Shown: positions 14,743-23,503, counted from the first letter of the stretch. The stretch: 33,160 bases of DNA from Sulfurirhabdus autotrophica (GCF_004346685.1 NZ_SMCO01000029.1:1-33160); one strand, 5' to 3'. The notes: generated from the letters alone by a model not told the origin. Numbers and translations are program-made.

Positions 14743-15891
14743 ATGGATTTAAATCCGCTTTTTAAACTGATGGCTGATAAAAAGGCTTCAGATATTTTCT
14801 TCTCTGCGGGTGCGCCCGTTTATATCAAAATTGAGGGTCAGTTGCACCCGGTAAACAAACAGATATTTGATGCGAAATTAGTGAAGCAGGCTGCATATGG
14901 GATCATGACCCAAGAGCAGATGAATAAGTTTGAAGCCGAGAAAGAACTTAATTTTGGCTTCGGTGTGCAGGATTTAGGGCGCTTCAGGGTGAATGTGTTT
15001 CGCCAGCGCGGCAGTGTGGCAATGGTTATTCGCCATAATAAGAATGAAATTCCAGATTTTGACTCCCTGGGCTTGCCCCCTGTTTTGAAAAATCTGGCCC
15101 TGGAAAAACGAGGTCTGGTATTGGTGGTAGGTTCTACTGGTTCGGGCAAATCTACTACCTTGGCCAGTATGCTGGATTATCGGAATAGCAACCAATGTGG
15201 CCATATTCTGACTGTTGAAGACCCGATTGAATTTGTTCATACCCACAAAAAATCTTTGGTCAATCAGCGCGAAGTGGGTGCAGACACCGATTCGTTTTCC
15301 AATGCGCTGAAGAATGCCATGAGGGAAGCGCCAGATGTGTTGATGATTGGTGAAATTCTGGATGCAGAAGCGATGCAACAAGCTTTGATATATACTCAAA
15401 CCGGCCATTTGTGCGTGGGTACGCTGCACGCAAATAATTCCTATCATGCACTCATGCGGATTTTGGGTTTTTTCCCGATTGAAAACCGTGAACATATGCT
15501 GCATGATCTGTCTGTCAGTTTGCGCGCTGTGATTTCCCAACGTTTGGTTCGTGGTAAAGATGGCAAGCGGGTTGCTGCAGTGGAAGTGCTGTTAAATTCG
15601 CTTTATATTTCAGAATTGATCCAGAAACAGGAAATTGATGCGATCAAGGAAGCCATGGAAAAATCCATGTCGGATGGATCTGAGACGTTTGAACAGGCGC
15701 TGTTTCATCTGTACCAGTCCGGTAAAATTACCATTGATGAAGCTTTGCAGCACGCCGATTCACGCAGTAATCTGGAATGGTTAATCAAGAGTGGTGGCGG
15801 CAAACAAACCAAAGGAGAGGGAACAAGCTCCAGGTCAAGACCAAAAGGTGGTTTTGAAGAAATGACGATTATGCCGGAAATGCTTGAGTAA
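14743..15891 (+). CDS. pilU: PilU-like type IV pilus retraction ATPase
   Basis: Hexameric PilT/PilU-family motor ATPase of 382 residues that would depolymerise type IV pili from the cytoplasmic side. An N-terminal PAS-like domain (1-110) is followed by Walker A GSTGSGKS (130-137), the Asp box TVEDPIEF (158-164), Walker B DVLMIGE (198-204) and the His box GTLHANN. The C-terminal SETFEQALFHLYQ...ADSRSNLEWL signature points to PilU rather than PilT. The usual GEIRD reads GEILD here (203-207), so a conserved Arg is missing. The start has a GAGGGG site. No pilT is adjacent, and sfsA ends 5 bases away on the other strand. Confidence 0.88.
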   Translation: MDLNPLFKLMADKKASDIFFSAGAPVYIKIEGQLHPVNKQIFDAKLVKQAAYGIMTQEQMNKFEAEKELNFGFGVQDLGRFRVNVFRQRGSVAMVIRHNKNEIPDFDSLGLPPVLKNLALEKRGLVLVVGSTGSGKSTTLASMLDYRNSNQCGHILTVEDPIEFVHTHKKSLVNQREVGADTDSFSNALKNAMREAPDVLMIGEILDAEAMQQALIYTQTGHLCVGTLHANNSYHALMRILGFFPIENREHMLHDLSVSLRAVISQRLVRGKDGKRVAAVEVLLNSLYISELIQKQEIDAIKEAMEKSMSDGSETFEQALFHLYQSGKITIDEALQHADSRSNLEWLIKSGGGKQTKGEGTSSRSRPKGGFEEMTIMPEMLE

Positions 15892-15896
15892 ACCCT

Positions 15897-16610
15897 TTAC
15901 GGGCAAACGACCGGTATGTTGTTTTTGAGCGTAATACCTTCCAGACTGATTTCTGCACTGTAAGCAATTACTTCTACGCCGTGGCTTATAGCCAGGCGCA
16001 AGGTGCTGCCATAGAGCGGGTCAATCTGGTCGGCAGGTCGTACTGACTTTACATCCCCTCTCTGCACGCAGTAGCACAAAACGGCACGTTCTCCCCCTTC
16101 CACCACAGCGATTAATTCCCTCAGGTGTTTTGTCCCGCGCGCACTGACTGCATCTGGAAAAATGGCGATGCCATCCACGACAGATGCGGTGACATTCTTA
16201 ACTTCTATATAGCAGTCTGGTTGTCCTGTGGCGGATTCCAGGAGCAGGTCGACGCGACTGTTTTCCAGGCCAAAACGTACTTCAGTTCGAATTGTGTTGT
16301 AGCCGGAAAAAGACGAAATCAGCCCGCCTTCAATGGCCTCTTTGACTAACCGGTTGCTCAGGCCGGTATTGATGCCAATTAGCGTTCCGCTTTGATTTTT
16401 CAATATTTCCCACGTAAGTGGGTACTTGCGGTCAAGATTTTTTGCGCGACTTAACCAGACAGTGCTGCCTGGTTCGGCGCATCCCAGCATGGACCCCGTG
16501 TTAGGGCAATGTGCAGTGATGATTTCACCATTAGGGAGCGCAATGTCAGCCAGAAAACGTTTATACCGCTTGATCAAGCTTCCTTCTATCAGGGGTTGGT
16601 CGAATTTCAA
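15897..16610 (-). CDS. sfsA: SfsA family protein (sugar fermentation stimulation)
   Basis: Protein of 237 residues. The start KFDQPLIEGSLIKRYKRFLA, the central HCPNTGSMLGC and the later DCYIEVKNV are hallmark SfsA segments. SfsA proteins have an OB-like N-terminus and a nuclease-like fold with conserved Asp/Glu. They were linked to maltose use and nucleic-acid binding, but their biochemical role is unsettled. The best start is TTG at 16610, which gives the family N-terminus. No ATG lies nearby and no Shine-Dalgarno is evident, so expression may be low. It is convergent with pilU, with a gap of 5 bases. Confidence 0.9.
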   Translation of the reverse strand: MKFDQPLIEGSLIKRYKRFLADIALPNGEIITAHCPNTGSMLGCAEPGSTVWLSRAKNLDRKYPLTWEILKNQSGTLIGINTGLSNRLVKEAIEGGLISSFSGYNTIRTEVRFGLENSRVDLLLESATGQPDCYIEVKNVTASVVDGIAIFPDAVSARGTKHLRELIAVVEGGERAVLCYCVQRGDVKSVRPADQIDPLYGSTLRLAISHGVEVIAYSAEISLEGITLKNNIPVVCP

Positions 16611-16840
16611 TGGGGTGATATAGATAAAGTGTGTGAGGGAGCCATCATAGTCTATTTATGCGTGCTGAGGTCAGTTGCTGTTGATATATCGACACGTGTG
16701 TCCAGTTTTACACTGTTAATAAGTATATTCTTAAAAATTTTCTATATAAAACAGCGTGATGAAAATTACAAAGGAAGATGTTTTCAGGCATGAGTCTTGC
16801 TCAGTTGATTATATACATTAAGCATCATAGGTGAGTGGCG

Positions 16841-18628
16841 GTGATAACTGAATATAAGAGTACCCAACAAGTTAAGCGTCTGGTTTCAAACTCCGCAGAA
16901 CTCCGTAAGGCAATGGAAGCGCAAACCGGCTTTAATCCCACCCAATTGGGCAGGGAGTTAGCACGTGAAGGGGTGATCACCAAAGAGCAACTATTAAAAG
17001 CGATCGATCTTCAAAAACTAACACCTGGTAGAAAATTGGGCAGCATCCTTGCTGATATGGGAGTGGCATCGACAGAGCAAGTTCATCTGGCTGTCGCACT
17101 TTCACTCGGAGCGCCAAGTGTCAAGCTGGATGGTTTTGATTTTGAACGCAAAGCACTAGCCAACATATCTGCAGAACTTGCCCGCACCTATAACGTCATT
17201 CCACTGATTATTCACAATGAACGTCTGGTGCTGGCGATGGAAAACCTGCTGGATATGGAAGCGGTCAGTGCCATTGGGTTCATCGCGCAGCGGATGATTG
17301 AAAGTGTGTACGCTCCGAATCATGATATCAAGCAGGCCATCAACAAACATTATGAACTTCAGGAGCAGGAGCACGAACTCGATCAGCTGCAATTGAGTAA
17401 TTTCTATAACGAAGATGATAATTCCCTTTGGAAAGAGGCAGAACGGCTGGCAAATGAGCAGCCAATTGTCAGATTGGTGAACAGCATTCTGATGGATGCT
17501 ATATATCAGCGTGCTTCTGATGTGCATATTCGTCCCGGAAACAAGCAGGTTGAATTGCTCTACCGGATAGATGGTGTGTTGATAAATAAACGGGAAATCC
17601 AGAAAGGCCTTTTACCCGCTATTGTCAGTCGTATCAAGATCTTATCCAGACTGAATATTGCAGAACATCGGTTGCCGCAAGATGGCCGTTCAAGAATGCT
17701 GGATGGGGCGAATATCATTGATCTGCGCGTTTCGGTAATACCTTGTCAGTACGGTGAGAGTATCGTGATACGGATTTTGAACAAAGGTGAAGGTCTGCGC
17801 TCACTGGATGAAATCGGTTTTACACCTAAGGATGAGGAGCGGTTTGCCGGCCTGATCAATAAAAACTACGGCATTTTGCTGGTAACAGGGCCGACAGGGT
17901 CAGGCAAAACAACCACGTTATATGCGGCATTAAGGGAGGTGCAGAAGCGCAACCTGAATATTGTCACGGTTGAAGATCCGGTAGAGTATGAATTTGAGGG
18001 GATGCGCCAGATCCAGATTCAACCTGCTATTCATTTCGGCTTTCCACAGGCTTTGCGGCATATTCTTCGACATGATCCCGATGTCATCATGATCGGTGAA
18101 ATCAGGGACAGGGAAACATGTAATATCGCTGTGGAAGGCGCGCTCACAGGGCATCTTGTTTTGAGTACGTTGCATACCAATGATGCACCAGGTGCAGTTA
18201 CAAGATTAATGGAAATGGGGGTGGAGCCTTATTTGCTGAAGTCAGCAATAATCGGCGTGTTGGCGCAGCGTCTGGTGCGGCGAAATTGCCCGCATTGTCT
18301 GGCCGAGGAAACAGTTGATCCTAAAGTCAGAAGTGGTCTGGGAATATCAAAGACGGAAAGGTTTTATAAGGGAACAGGGTGCGAAAAATGCAATCACACA
18401 GGGTTCCATGGTCGATTGGCTGTTTACGAGTTGCTGATTGTCAGTGAAACCCTACGTAACCATATTGAATCGGGTGTGGCCACGGGCGTTTTGCGCGATC
18501 TGGCAATTAGTGAGGGAATGGTGCCGTTGACTGCTCAGGCAATCGAGCAGGCCAGATTGCATAATACTTCACTATCTGAAGTGTACCGGATAGGAATGGA
18601 AACGGTTTTTTCGGAAAACTTAGTCTGA
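16841..18628 (+). CDS. GspE/PilB-family secretion or pilus assembly ATPase
   Basis: AAA-type traffic ATPase of about 595 residues. An MshE-type N-terminal domain (roughly 35-170, the type that binds nucleotides such as cyclic di-GMP in MshE) precedes the motor: GPTGSGKT Walker A near 350, VEDPVEY Asp box, MIGEIRD Walker B near 415 and TLHTND His box. A zinc-binding tetracysteine CPHC...CEKC follows near 479-513. All key residues are present. Without neighbours of the type II secretion or pilus operons, GspE and PilB/MshE cannot be told apart. GTG at 16841 has AGGTGA at 6 bases. GTG at 16835 is the alternative. The end overlaps the next gene by 9 bases, tail to tail. Confidence 0.88.
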   Translation: MITEYKSTQQVKRLVSNSAELRKAMEAQTGFNPTQLGRELAREGVITKEQLLKAIDLQKLTPGRKLGSILADMGVASTEQVHLAVALSLGAPSVKLDGFDFERKALANISAELARTYNVIPLIIHNERLVLAMENLLDMEAVSAIGFIAQRMIESVYAPNHDIKQAINKHYELQEQEHELDQLQLSNFYNEDDNSLWKEAERLANEQPIVRLVNSILMDAIYQRASDVHIRPGNKQVELLYRIDGVLINKREIQKGLLPAIVSRIKILSRLNIAEHRLPQDGRSRMLDGANIIDLRVSVIPCQYGESIVIRILNKGEGLRSLDEIGFTPKDEERFAGLINKNYGILLVTGPTGSGKTTTLYAALREVQKRNLNIVTVEDPVEYEFEGMRQIQIQPAIHFGFPQALRHILRHDPDVIMIGEIRDRETCNIAVEGALTGHLVLSTLHTNDAPGAVTRLMEMGVEPYLLKSAIIGVLAQRLVRRNCPHCLAEETVDPKVRSGLGISKTERFYKGTGCEKCNHTGFHGRLAVYELLIVSETLRNHIESGVATGVLRDLAISEGMVPLTAQAIEQARLHNTSLSEVYRIGMETVFSENLV

Positions 18629-18904
18629 GCCTTCATGACCCACGTTTCTGCTGTATTCCGGGTCGCTCCAGATAGTCCTGTCATTTGGCATGTCGGAACC
18701 GTGCAGACGTATTTCATGTAATACTTTGAGGAACATTAATTCGGCTAGTACATCTCCGGGAAAACCTTTTCTGTCACCCCGTTCGTCGAACAGCAAATGA
18801 TCCAGCAAGTCTGTAAATGCCGGAAGCCCCCACTGTAATGTCATGTCCATGACAATGCGCGGAAAACCTTTTTCAATATCTGAAACGTATGTTAGATCAG
18901 CCAT
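18620..18904 (-). CDS. Small protein of unknown function
   Basis: About 94 residues, not recognised. It has alternating hydrophobic and acidic helices (FTDLLDHLLFDERGD, DVLAELMFLKVLHEIRL), no membrane segment and no cysteine motif, so a soluble helical protein is likely. ATG at 18904 is preferred, with GGTGA a few bases upstream. An in-frame TTG at 18979 would add 25 residues. Its 3' end overlaps the 3' end of the GspE-like gene by 9 bases on the opposite strand. It lies 115 bases downstream of the arginine-rich protein on the same strand and may be co-transcribed. Confidence 0.6.
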   Translation of the reverse strand: MADLTYVSDIEKGFPRIVMDMTLQWGLPAFTDLLDHLLFDERGDRKGFPGDVLAELMFLKVLHEIRLHGSDMPNDRTIWSDPEYSRNVGHEGSD

Positions 18905-19018
18905 TGCATCACCGTAAGGGAAGTGGGTTCGATATGATTGTACGGCGAAGGGTGTTATCTGGCAATAAATACCATGCAAAATGCATTTAAATAGCGCGAA
19001 ACGTTCATATTTTCAGTG

Positions 19019-19453
19019 TCAGGTTTCTCTGCCTCGTCTTTCTGACATGCTGCGTCGATCCATGCCACCGAGTAGGCGTCTGTCAATGTCTCCCCGTTGG
19101 TCTTGTCGTAGTTTGAAACGCCTGTCAATGAGGTTACGGACGCCACCCAGGGACCGTCTGCGCCGTTCAATATCGAAGCGTCTCTCGGACGATGCTATAC
19201 GCCGGGATGAATTGAAGCGTCTGTCCGGCTTGCGCCGGATTGCCAATCTGTCAGAAAAATGGGAAAGAAACGTGATCAAGTCATTTTCTGAATAAAAAAT
19301 CCGCCCATCAGCTTCAATGAAAGGGATGGTTGGATTGTTTTTTCGATCAGTATTCAGCCAGGAAATGGCATCACGATCAGGTAAGTGACGTTGAAGTAAT
19401 GCCCCTGCTTGAGTCAGGCTGAGAAGCGGAGGGTATTGAAAAGTGTAGCTCAT
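19019..19453 (-). CDS. Arginine-rich protein with DRR/ERR repeats and possible winged-helix N-terminus
   Basis: Protein of 144 residues in two parts. Residues 1-67 (LSLTQAGALLQRHLPDRDAI, then IPFIEADGRIFYSENDLITFL) follow the pattern of an excisionase/MerR-like winged helix: helix-turn-helix, then a two-strand wing and a final helix. Residues 72-144 are dominated by spaced arginine pairs, including DRRF, SRR, ERRF, ERRRR, DRRF, DRRL, DRRS and ERRG, and are very basic. Such a tail suggests nucleic-acid or other polyanion binding. The family is not recognised. There is no strong Shine-Dalgarno. A plus-strand frame covers 18981-19295 but looks like its shadow. Confidence 0.6.
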   Translation of the reverse strand: MSYTFQYPPLLSLTQAGALLQRHLPDRDAISWLNTDRKNNPTIPFIEADGRIFYSENDLITFLSHFSDRLAIRRKPDRRFNSSRRIASSERRFDIERRRRSLGGVRNLIDRRFKLRQDQRGDIDRRLLGGMDRRSMSERRGRET

Positions 19454-19563
19454 TTTTTGTCAAGTATGGTGAGGTGGATTTAACTGAATAGCATATAAAT
19501 CATATTAGCAGTTTTGTGTGAAATGGTTAGTTAAAAATTAGCAATATTGAAGCTTATTTTGAG

Positions 19564-19589
19564 CCCGGTGGTCTGGTCGCGTCACCGGG
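19564..19589. repeat. Inverted repeat downstream of the nitroreductase
   Basis: CCCGGTG (19564-19570) and CACCGGG (19583-19589) form a perfect 7-base stem with a 12-base loop beyond the nitroreductase stop. No T run follows on either strand, so terminator function is uncertain. Confidence 0.4.
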
Positions 19590-19642
19590 TATATGCACTT
19601 CAGAAACTGTTTGCGGGCATGAAAGTCAAACTGTTACAGGTT

Positions 19643-20245
19643 TTACTTGATTCCAGCATCCCAGCTGTTTTCAAAAAAGCATTCTTCCAGTGGCCTGCGG
19701 GCACGTTCTTCTATTTCTTTTGCTTCAAGGTCTTTGGGCAAAACATCCGGGGTGGTCTGATAGCCGACCGCGATCATGGCTAAGCAGGCAAACTCCTTGG
19801 GGATGTCGAATTCCTGACGAATTTTGTCGGCGTCAAAGCCGCCCATCTGGTGTGCAAATAAGCCCAGTGAAGTGGCTTGCAGGCAAATATTTTCACTGGA
19901 GGCTCCCGTGTCGTACATGTGCCATGCATTGGGTTTTCCATTGTGCCGGAAGGTGCTGCTGGCCGTAGCCAGCATGAGTATGGGGGCATTTTTTACCCAT
20001 TGCTGGTTGAATTCACCCAGACAATCGAAAGCGCGCTGCCATGCTGCCAGGTTGCTGTTTTTGTCCCAAACAAGGTAGCGCCAGGGTTCATCGCCAAAAC
20101 AGGATGGTGCCCAGCGTGCTGCTTCCAATATGGAAATCAATTGTTCTCTAGTTACGGGCTTGCTGGCATCAAATGCCCGGGGGCTCCAGCGGCGGGCGAT
20201 AATGTCGTGAACTGGGACTTGTGTTTTTGCAATCTTACTGGTCAT
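19643..20245 (-). CDS. Nitroreductase family protein (FMN-dependent)
   Basis: Flavoenzyme of 200 residues, typical family length, reducing nitro groups, quinones or related acceptors with NAD(P)H. FMN-binding features are the N-terminal RRWSPRAFD, AARWAPSCFGDEPWR, and the GLFAHQMGGFD and MIAVGYQ segments. The start has AAGGATAATTT before ATG. It is the last gene of a minus-strand operon, starting 40 bases after the Old Yellow Enzyme stop. All three operon products suggest detoxification of electrophilic compounds. Confidence 0.9.
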   Translation of the reverse strand: MTSKIAKTQVPVHDIIARRWSPRAFDASKPVTREQLISILEAARWAPSCFGDEPWRYLVWDKNSNLAAWQRAFDCLGEFNQQWVKNAPILMLATASSTFRHNGKPNAWHMYDTGASSENICLQATSLGLFAHQMGGFDADKIRQEFDIPKEFACLAMIAVGYQTTPDVLPKDLEAKEIEERARRPLEECFFENSWDAGIK

Positions 20246-20285
20246 AAATTATCCTTAACTGTTATAAAGGGCAGTCAGAAACATA

Positions 20286-21365
20286 TCAGCCTAAAGCGGG
20301 ATAGTCCGTATACCCTTTTTCGTCGCCACCGTAGAATGTGGCTTGATTTGGCGTGTTGAGCGGGGTATTTTGACGTATGCGTTCCGGTAAATCCGGGTTG
20401 GCGAGAAATAGCACACCAAATGCGATTAAATCTGCGTAGCCAGAAGCAAGCGCCCTTTCAGCTCGTACTTTATCATAACCACCATTGGCCATGTAGGTTC
20501 CATTGTAGGCAAGACGTAATTTGTGGAAATCAAAATCCTGTTTAGGGTGCTTGTTTTCGCCGATGGCAGTTTCCATTATATGAAGATAGGCCAGGCCAAA
20601 GGGAGATAGGGTTTTGGCTGCGGTTTCGAAAGTGTGCTGCGGGTTTGAGTCATGCATATCGTTGAATGGGTTGAGCGGCGATAGGCGTACACCCACGCGG
20701 TTTGCTCCCCATACATTCGTTACTGCTTCGGTCACTTCTTTCAGCAGGCGGCAGCGATTTTCCGGTGTGCCGCCATAGTTGTCTGTGCGCTGATTGGATC
20801 CGTCTCGAATAAACTGATCCAGCAAGTAACCGTTTGCTGCGTGGATTTCAACACCGTCAAAGCACGCATCCAGCGCATTTTGTGCCGCCGTGCGAAATTC
20901 GTCAACAATACCAGATAACTCTGCTGCTTCAAGTGCGCGTGGCGTCACAAATTCTTGCATCCCTTGATAAGTGACCGCCTGCCCTTCGGGTTTGATGGCG
21001 GACGGCGCAACGGGTAATGCATTGCCAGGTAACATAGAAGGGTGTGAAATCCGTCCGCAATGCCAAAGCTGCAGAAATATTCGACCACCACTGTGATGGA
21101 CTGCTTCTGTGACTTGCTTCCAGCCGGCTATCTGTTCCGTACTGTGGATGCCGGGCGTGGCTGGATACCCTACGGCTCCGGCTGAAATTTGAGAACCCTC
21201 TGAGATGATCAGGCCCGCTGAAGCGCGCTGGCGGTAATACTCCACATTTAACGGTTGGGGTGCATTTCCTGCGCCAGCACGGTTTCTTGTTAAAGGCGCC
21301 ATAACCAGACGGTTGGGTAAAGTGTATGGTCCCATATTAAAAGGGGTAAACAGATCAATATGCAT
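20286..21365 (-). CDS. Old Yellow Enzyme family alkene reductase (NemA-like)
   Basis: FMN ene-reductase of 359 residues, reducing the C=C bond of activated alkenes such as maleimides, enones and some nitro compounds with NADPH. Thr26 (PLTRNR) modulates FMN in the family. His175, Asn178 and Tyr180 in HAANGY have the same spacing as His191/Asn194/Tyr196 of OYE1, so substrate binding and protonation are intact. QLWHCGR and FIRDGSNQRTDNYGG are further signatures. GGGAG precedes the start. It lies between pirin and nitroreductase in one operon. Confidence 0.93.
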   Translation of the reverse strand: MHIDLFTPFNMGPYTLPNRLVMAPLTRNRAGAGNAPQPLNVEYYRQRASAGLIISEGSQISAGAVGYPATPGIHSTEQIAGWKQVTEAVHHSGGRIFLQLWHCGRISHPSMLPGNALPVAPSAIKPEGQAVTYQGMQEFVTPRALEAAELSGIVDEFRTAAQNALDACFDGVEIHAANGYLLDQFIRDGSNQRTDNYGGTPENRCRLLKEVTEAVTNVWGANRVGVRLSPLNPFNDMHDSNPQHTFETAAKTLSPFGLAYLHIMETAIGENKHPKQDFDFHKLRLAYNGTYMANGGYDKVRAERALASGYADLIAFGVLFLANPDLPERIRQNTPLNTPNQATFYGGDEKGYTDYPALG

Positions 21366-21408
21366 TTAAAGCTCCCAAAATGTAAATAATATAAATTTGT
21401 TATGATTG

Positions 21409-22107
21409 TTAAGCTAAATCAAACAATATGACTTCAGCAGCAGTATGCGTGCTCAGGCTGAGGGTTGTTTCCTGAGTGATGGCAGCAGCGTCGCCACTTT
21501 TTAATTCGATGCCGTTAACTTCGACCTCGCCCCGGGCGACGTGCAGGTATGCTTTACGATCAGCGGCCAGCGAATAGCTCACCTGGTCGTCTTTTTCAAG
21601 TAGCCCCGCAAGCATGGCTGCATCCTGATGGATAGTTACCGAACCATCGCGGCCATCCGGAGATGCGACTAAACGTAAATGTCCTTGTTTATCGGTTGTT
21701 GTAAAAGTTTTCTGTTCATAGCCGGGTGTTAAGCCTTTTTGATTGGGCTGAATCCATATTTGCAATAGATGAATCGGCTCGGTTTCAGAGGCATTGAACT
21801 CACTATGGGTAATGCCTGTACCAGCGGTCATGCGTTGTACATCACCGGGGCGAATGACAGATCCTGTCCCCATGCTGTCTTTGTGTTCCAATGCGCCTTC
21901 CATGATATAGGTAATGATTTCCATGTCGCGGTGAGGATGCGTGGGAAAACCAGCTCCCGCAGCAATTCGATCATCGTTAATCACCCGCAGGCTGCCAAAT
22001 CCCATATATTCAGGGTCATAATATTCGGCAAAAGAAAAAGAATGCCATGAATCGAGCCAGCCATGATTAGCGTGACCGCGATCAGTGCTTTTACGAATTT
22101 TAATCAT
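21409..22107 (-). CDS. Pirin-family protein (YhhW-like, possible quercetinase)
   Basis: Bicupin protein of 232 residues. It begins [20 protein letters not shown], standard for YhhW-type pirins. Metal ligands of the N-terminal cupin are seen in [12 protein letters not shown] and [10 protein letters not shown]. Some members oxidise quercetin and others act as redox-responsive regulators. ATG at 22107 has AAAGGAAA upstream, whereas an ATG 24 codons earlier adds a non-family leader. It is the first gene of the operon, followed after 43 bases by the Old Yellow Enzyme. The product is cytosolic. Confidence 0.9.
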   Translation of the reverse strand: MIKIRKSTDRGHANHGWLDSWHSFSFAEYYDPEYMGFGSLRVINDDRIAAGAGFPTHPHRDMEIITYIMEGALEHKDSMGTGSVIRPGDVQRMTAGTGITHSEFNASETEPIHLLQIWIQPNQKGLTPGYEQKTFTTTDKQGHLRLVASPDGRDGSVTIHQDAAMLAGLLEKDDQVSYSLAADRKAYLHVARGEVEVNGIELKSGDAAAITQETTLSLSTHTAAEVILFDLA

Positions 22108-22171
22108 GCTTGTTTCCTTTGTAATATCGAAATTATTGAATAATTTTTTATAGAATAGGCTTGTATCTATG

Positions 22172-22188
22172 TTATTCATAGCGAATAA
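22172..22188. promoter_or_regulatory. Candidate LysR operator between pirin operon and lysR
   Basis: TTATTC-N5-GAATAA is a perfect interrupted palindrome with T-N11-A character, placed 65 bases upstream of pirin and 30 bases before the divergent LysR gene. This is the usual recognition-site position for a LysR regulator controlling a divergent operon. No binding data are available. Confidence 0.5.
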
Positions 22189-22203
22189 TTCTGGTTAAAT
22201 CAT

Positions 22204-22216
22204 TCAAATTATTTGA
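22204..22216. promoter_or_regulatory. Palindrome at the LysR gene start
   Basis: TCAAAT-T-ATTTGA is a perfect palindrome ending 2 bases before the preferred ATG. It could serve in autorepression of the LysR gene. No ribosome-binding site is visible near the start. Confidence 0.35.
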
Positions 22217-22218
22217 TC

Positions 22219-23121
22219 ATGCAATTTAGCCTGGATTCACTTCTCATTTTAGACGCCATTTCACGCAATGGCAGCTTTGCTGCTGCGGCAGATGAATTGC
22301 ACCGTGTGCCTTCTGCGCTGAGCTATAGCGTGCATAAACTGGAGCAAGATCTGGGGGTTAAGCTGTTTGACCGCAGCGGGCATCGGGCTGCTTTGACTGA
22401 AGCAGGTAATGAATTGCTACAAGAAGGCAGAATTCTTTTACGTTCAGCCGAAGAACTGGAAGCAAGAGTGAAACGGGTGGCAACAGGCTTTGAAACCGAA
22501 CTCCGTATTGCCGTGAGCGATCTGGTGCCTTTGCACCGTTTGTATCCTCTGCTTGACGCATTTTATAAGGAGGCATGTGGAACCAGATTGCGTATTTTGA
22601 CAGAAGTTTACGGTGGTTGTTGGGATGCACTGGCGAGCGGTCGTGCTGATCTGGCTATTGGTGCGCCAGGAGAGGGGCCAGCAGGTGGTGGATACAATTC
22701 GCGGTCAATGGGTATATTGGAATTTGTATTTGCTGTTGCGCCGTTCCACTCATTGGCATCTTCCCCGGAACCCCTGAAAAACACCGATATTATGCAGCAC
22801 CGAGCAGTTTCTGCCGGGGATAGCTCGCGCAATCTCCCACCGCGCACTTCCGGGTTGCTAAGTGGTCAGGACGTATTAACCGTGCCAAGCATGACCGCAA
22901 AGATACAAGCACAATGTATGGGTTTGGGTGTGGGATACCTTCCCAGACAATTAGCGGAACCTGAATTTACAGCGGGGCGTCTGATTTTAAAAGTAGTCGA
23001 AGAGCATAAGCCGGGAGTGCAATTATTCATAGCATGGCGGAGTAATCACAAAGGGAAAGCTATGTTGTGGTTTATTGATAAACTAACACAAAAATTCTGG
23101 CTGGAAAAACTGCTGGGGTGA
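22219..23121 (+). CDS. LysR-family transcriptional regulator
   Basis: Regulator of 300 residues. The winged helix-turn-helix is at about 1-60 (FAAAADELHRVPSALSYSVHKLEQDLGVKLFDR) and a substrate-binding domain fills the rest. It is divergent from pirin/OYE/nitroreductase and probably controls that operon in response to an electrophile or quinone-like ligand. It lacks OxyR-type paired cysteines, so direct disulfide sensing is not indicated. A TTG at 22213 is an alternative start, but the ATG gives the normal family N-terminus. Confidence 0.92.
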   Translation: MQFSLDSLLILDAISRNGSFAAAADELHRVPSALSYSVHKLEQDLGVKLFDRSGHRAALTEAGNELLQEGRILLRSAEELEARVKRVATGFETELRIAVSDLVPLHRLYPLLDAFYKEACGTRLRILTEVYGGCWDALASGRADLAIGAPGEGPAGGGYNSRSMGILEFVFAVAPFHSLASSPEPLKNTDIMQHRAVSAGDSSRNLPPRTSGLLSGQDVLTVPSMTAKIQAQCMGLGVGYLPRQLAEPEFTAGRLILKVVEEHKPGVQLFIAWRSNHKGKAMLWFIDKLTQKFWLEKLLG

Positions 23122-23263
23122 GCGTTTCTCGGTTTGTTTATGGCGAGTTAATTTTTTTTAATTTCTATATTAGCAAGATTGCGTTATAAATATGCTTTTA
23201 TCATTTGGTTGGTGATTTATAGTTGCTTTAAATATTTAATCACAATCTAACGGGTGTTTAAAA

Positions 23264-23503
23264 ATGGTAGTAATGATGATAACCGGCTTAGGCGCATTAG
23301 TAGCGCTACTTTTGCTGCTGGTGTGGATGCGCAGGTCCTCAAAAACAGAAAAGGAAAGTGCTTATGTTGATCCTTTGGCAGAAGCTGAGGTGTATCTGGC
23401 ATATGGGCGTAAGCAGCAAGCGATAGAAAAACTTGAGCACGCTTTGAAAAATGATGATACCCGTCAGGATATCAGGCGCAAGCTGGCTGAATTAAAAAAA
23501 TGA
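23264..23503 (+). CDS. Small membrane protein with FimV-like C-terminal motif
   Basis: Protein of 79 residues. One membrane helix (about 5-22) is followed by a cytosolic part where DPLAEAEVYLAYGRKQQAIEKLEHAL matches the single TPR-like unit at the end of FimV, the polar hub for type IV pilus and secretion assembly. The large LysM and linker part of FimV is absent, so this is a miniature version or an independent partner. It lies 142 bases after the LysR gene. Three in-frame ATGs (23264, 23273, 23276) leave the exact start open. The link to the pilus ATPases upstream is inferred. Confidence 0.7.
   Translation: MVVMMITGLGALVALLLLLVWMRRSSKTEKESAYVDPLAEAEVYLAYGRKQQAIEKLEHALKNDDTRQDIRRKLAELKK

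Noticed and set aside
18981-19295. Plus-strand frame of 104 codons opposite the DRR-repeat gene
   Set aside because: Its Arg/Ser repetition mirrors the minus-strand repeats, and it lacks a domain and a ribosome site. The minus frame has a plausible winged-helix part.
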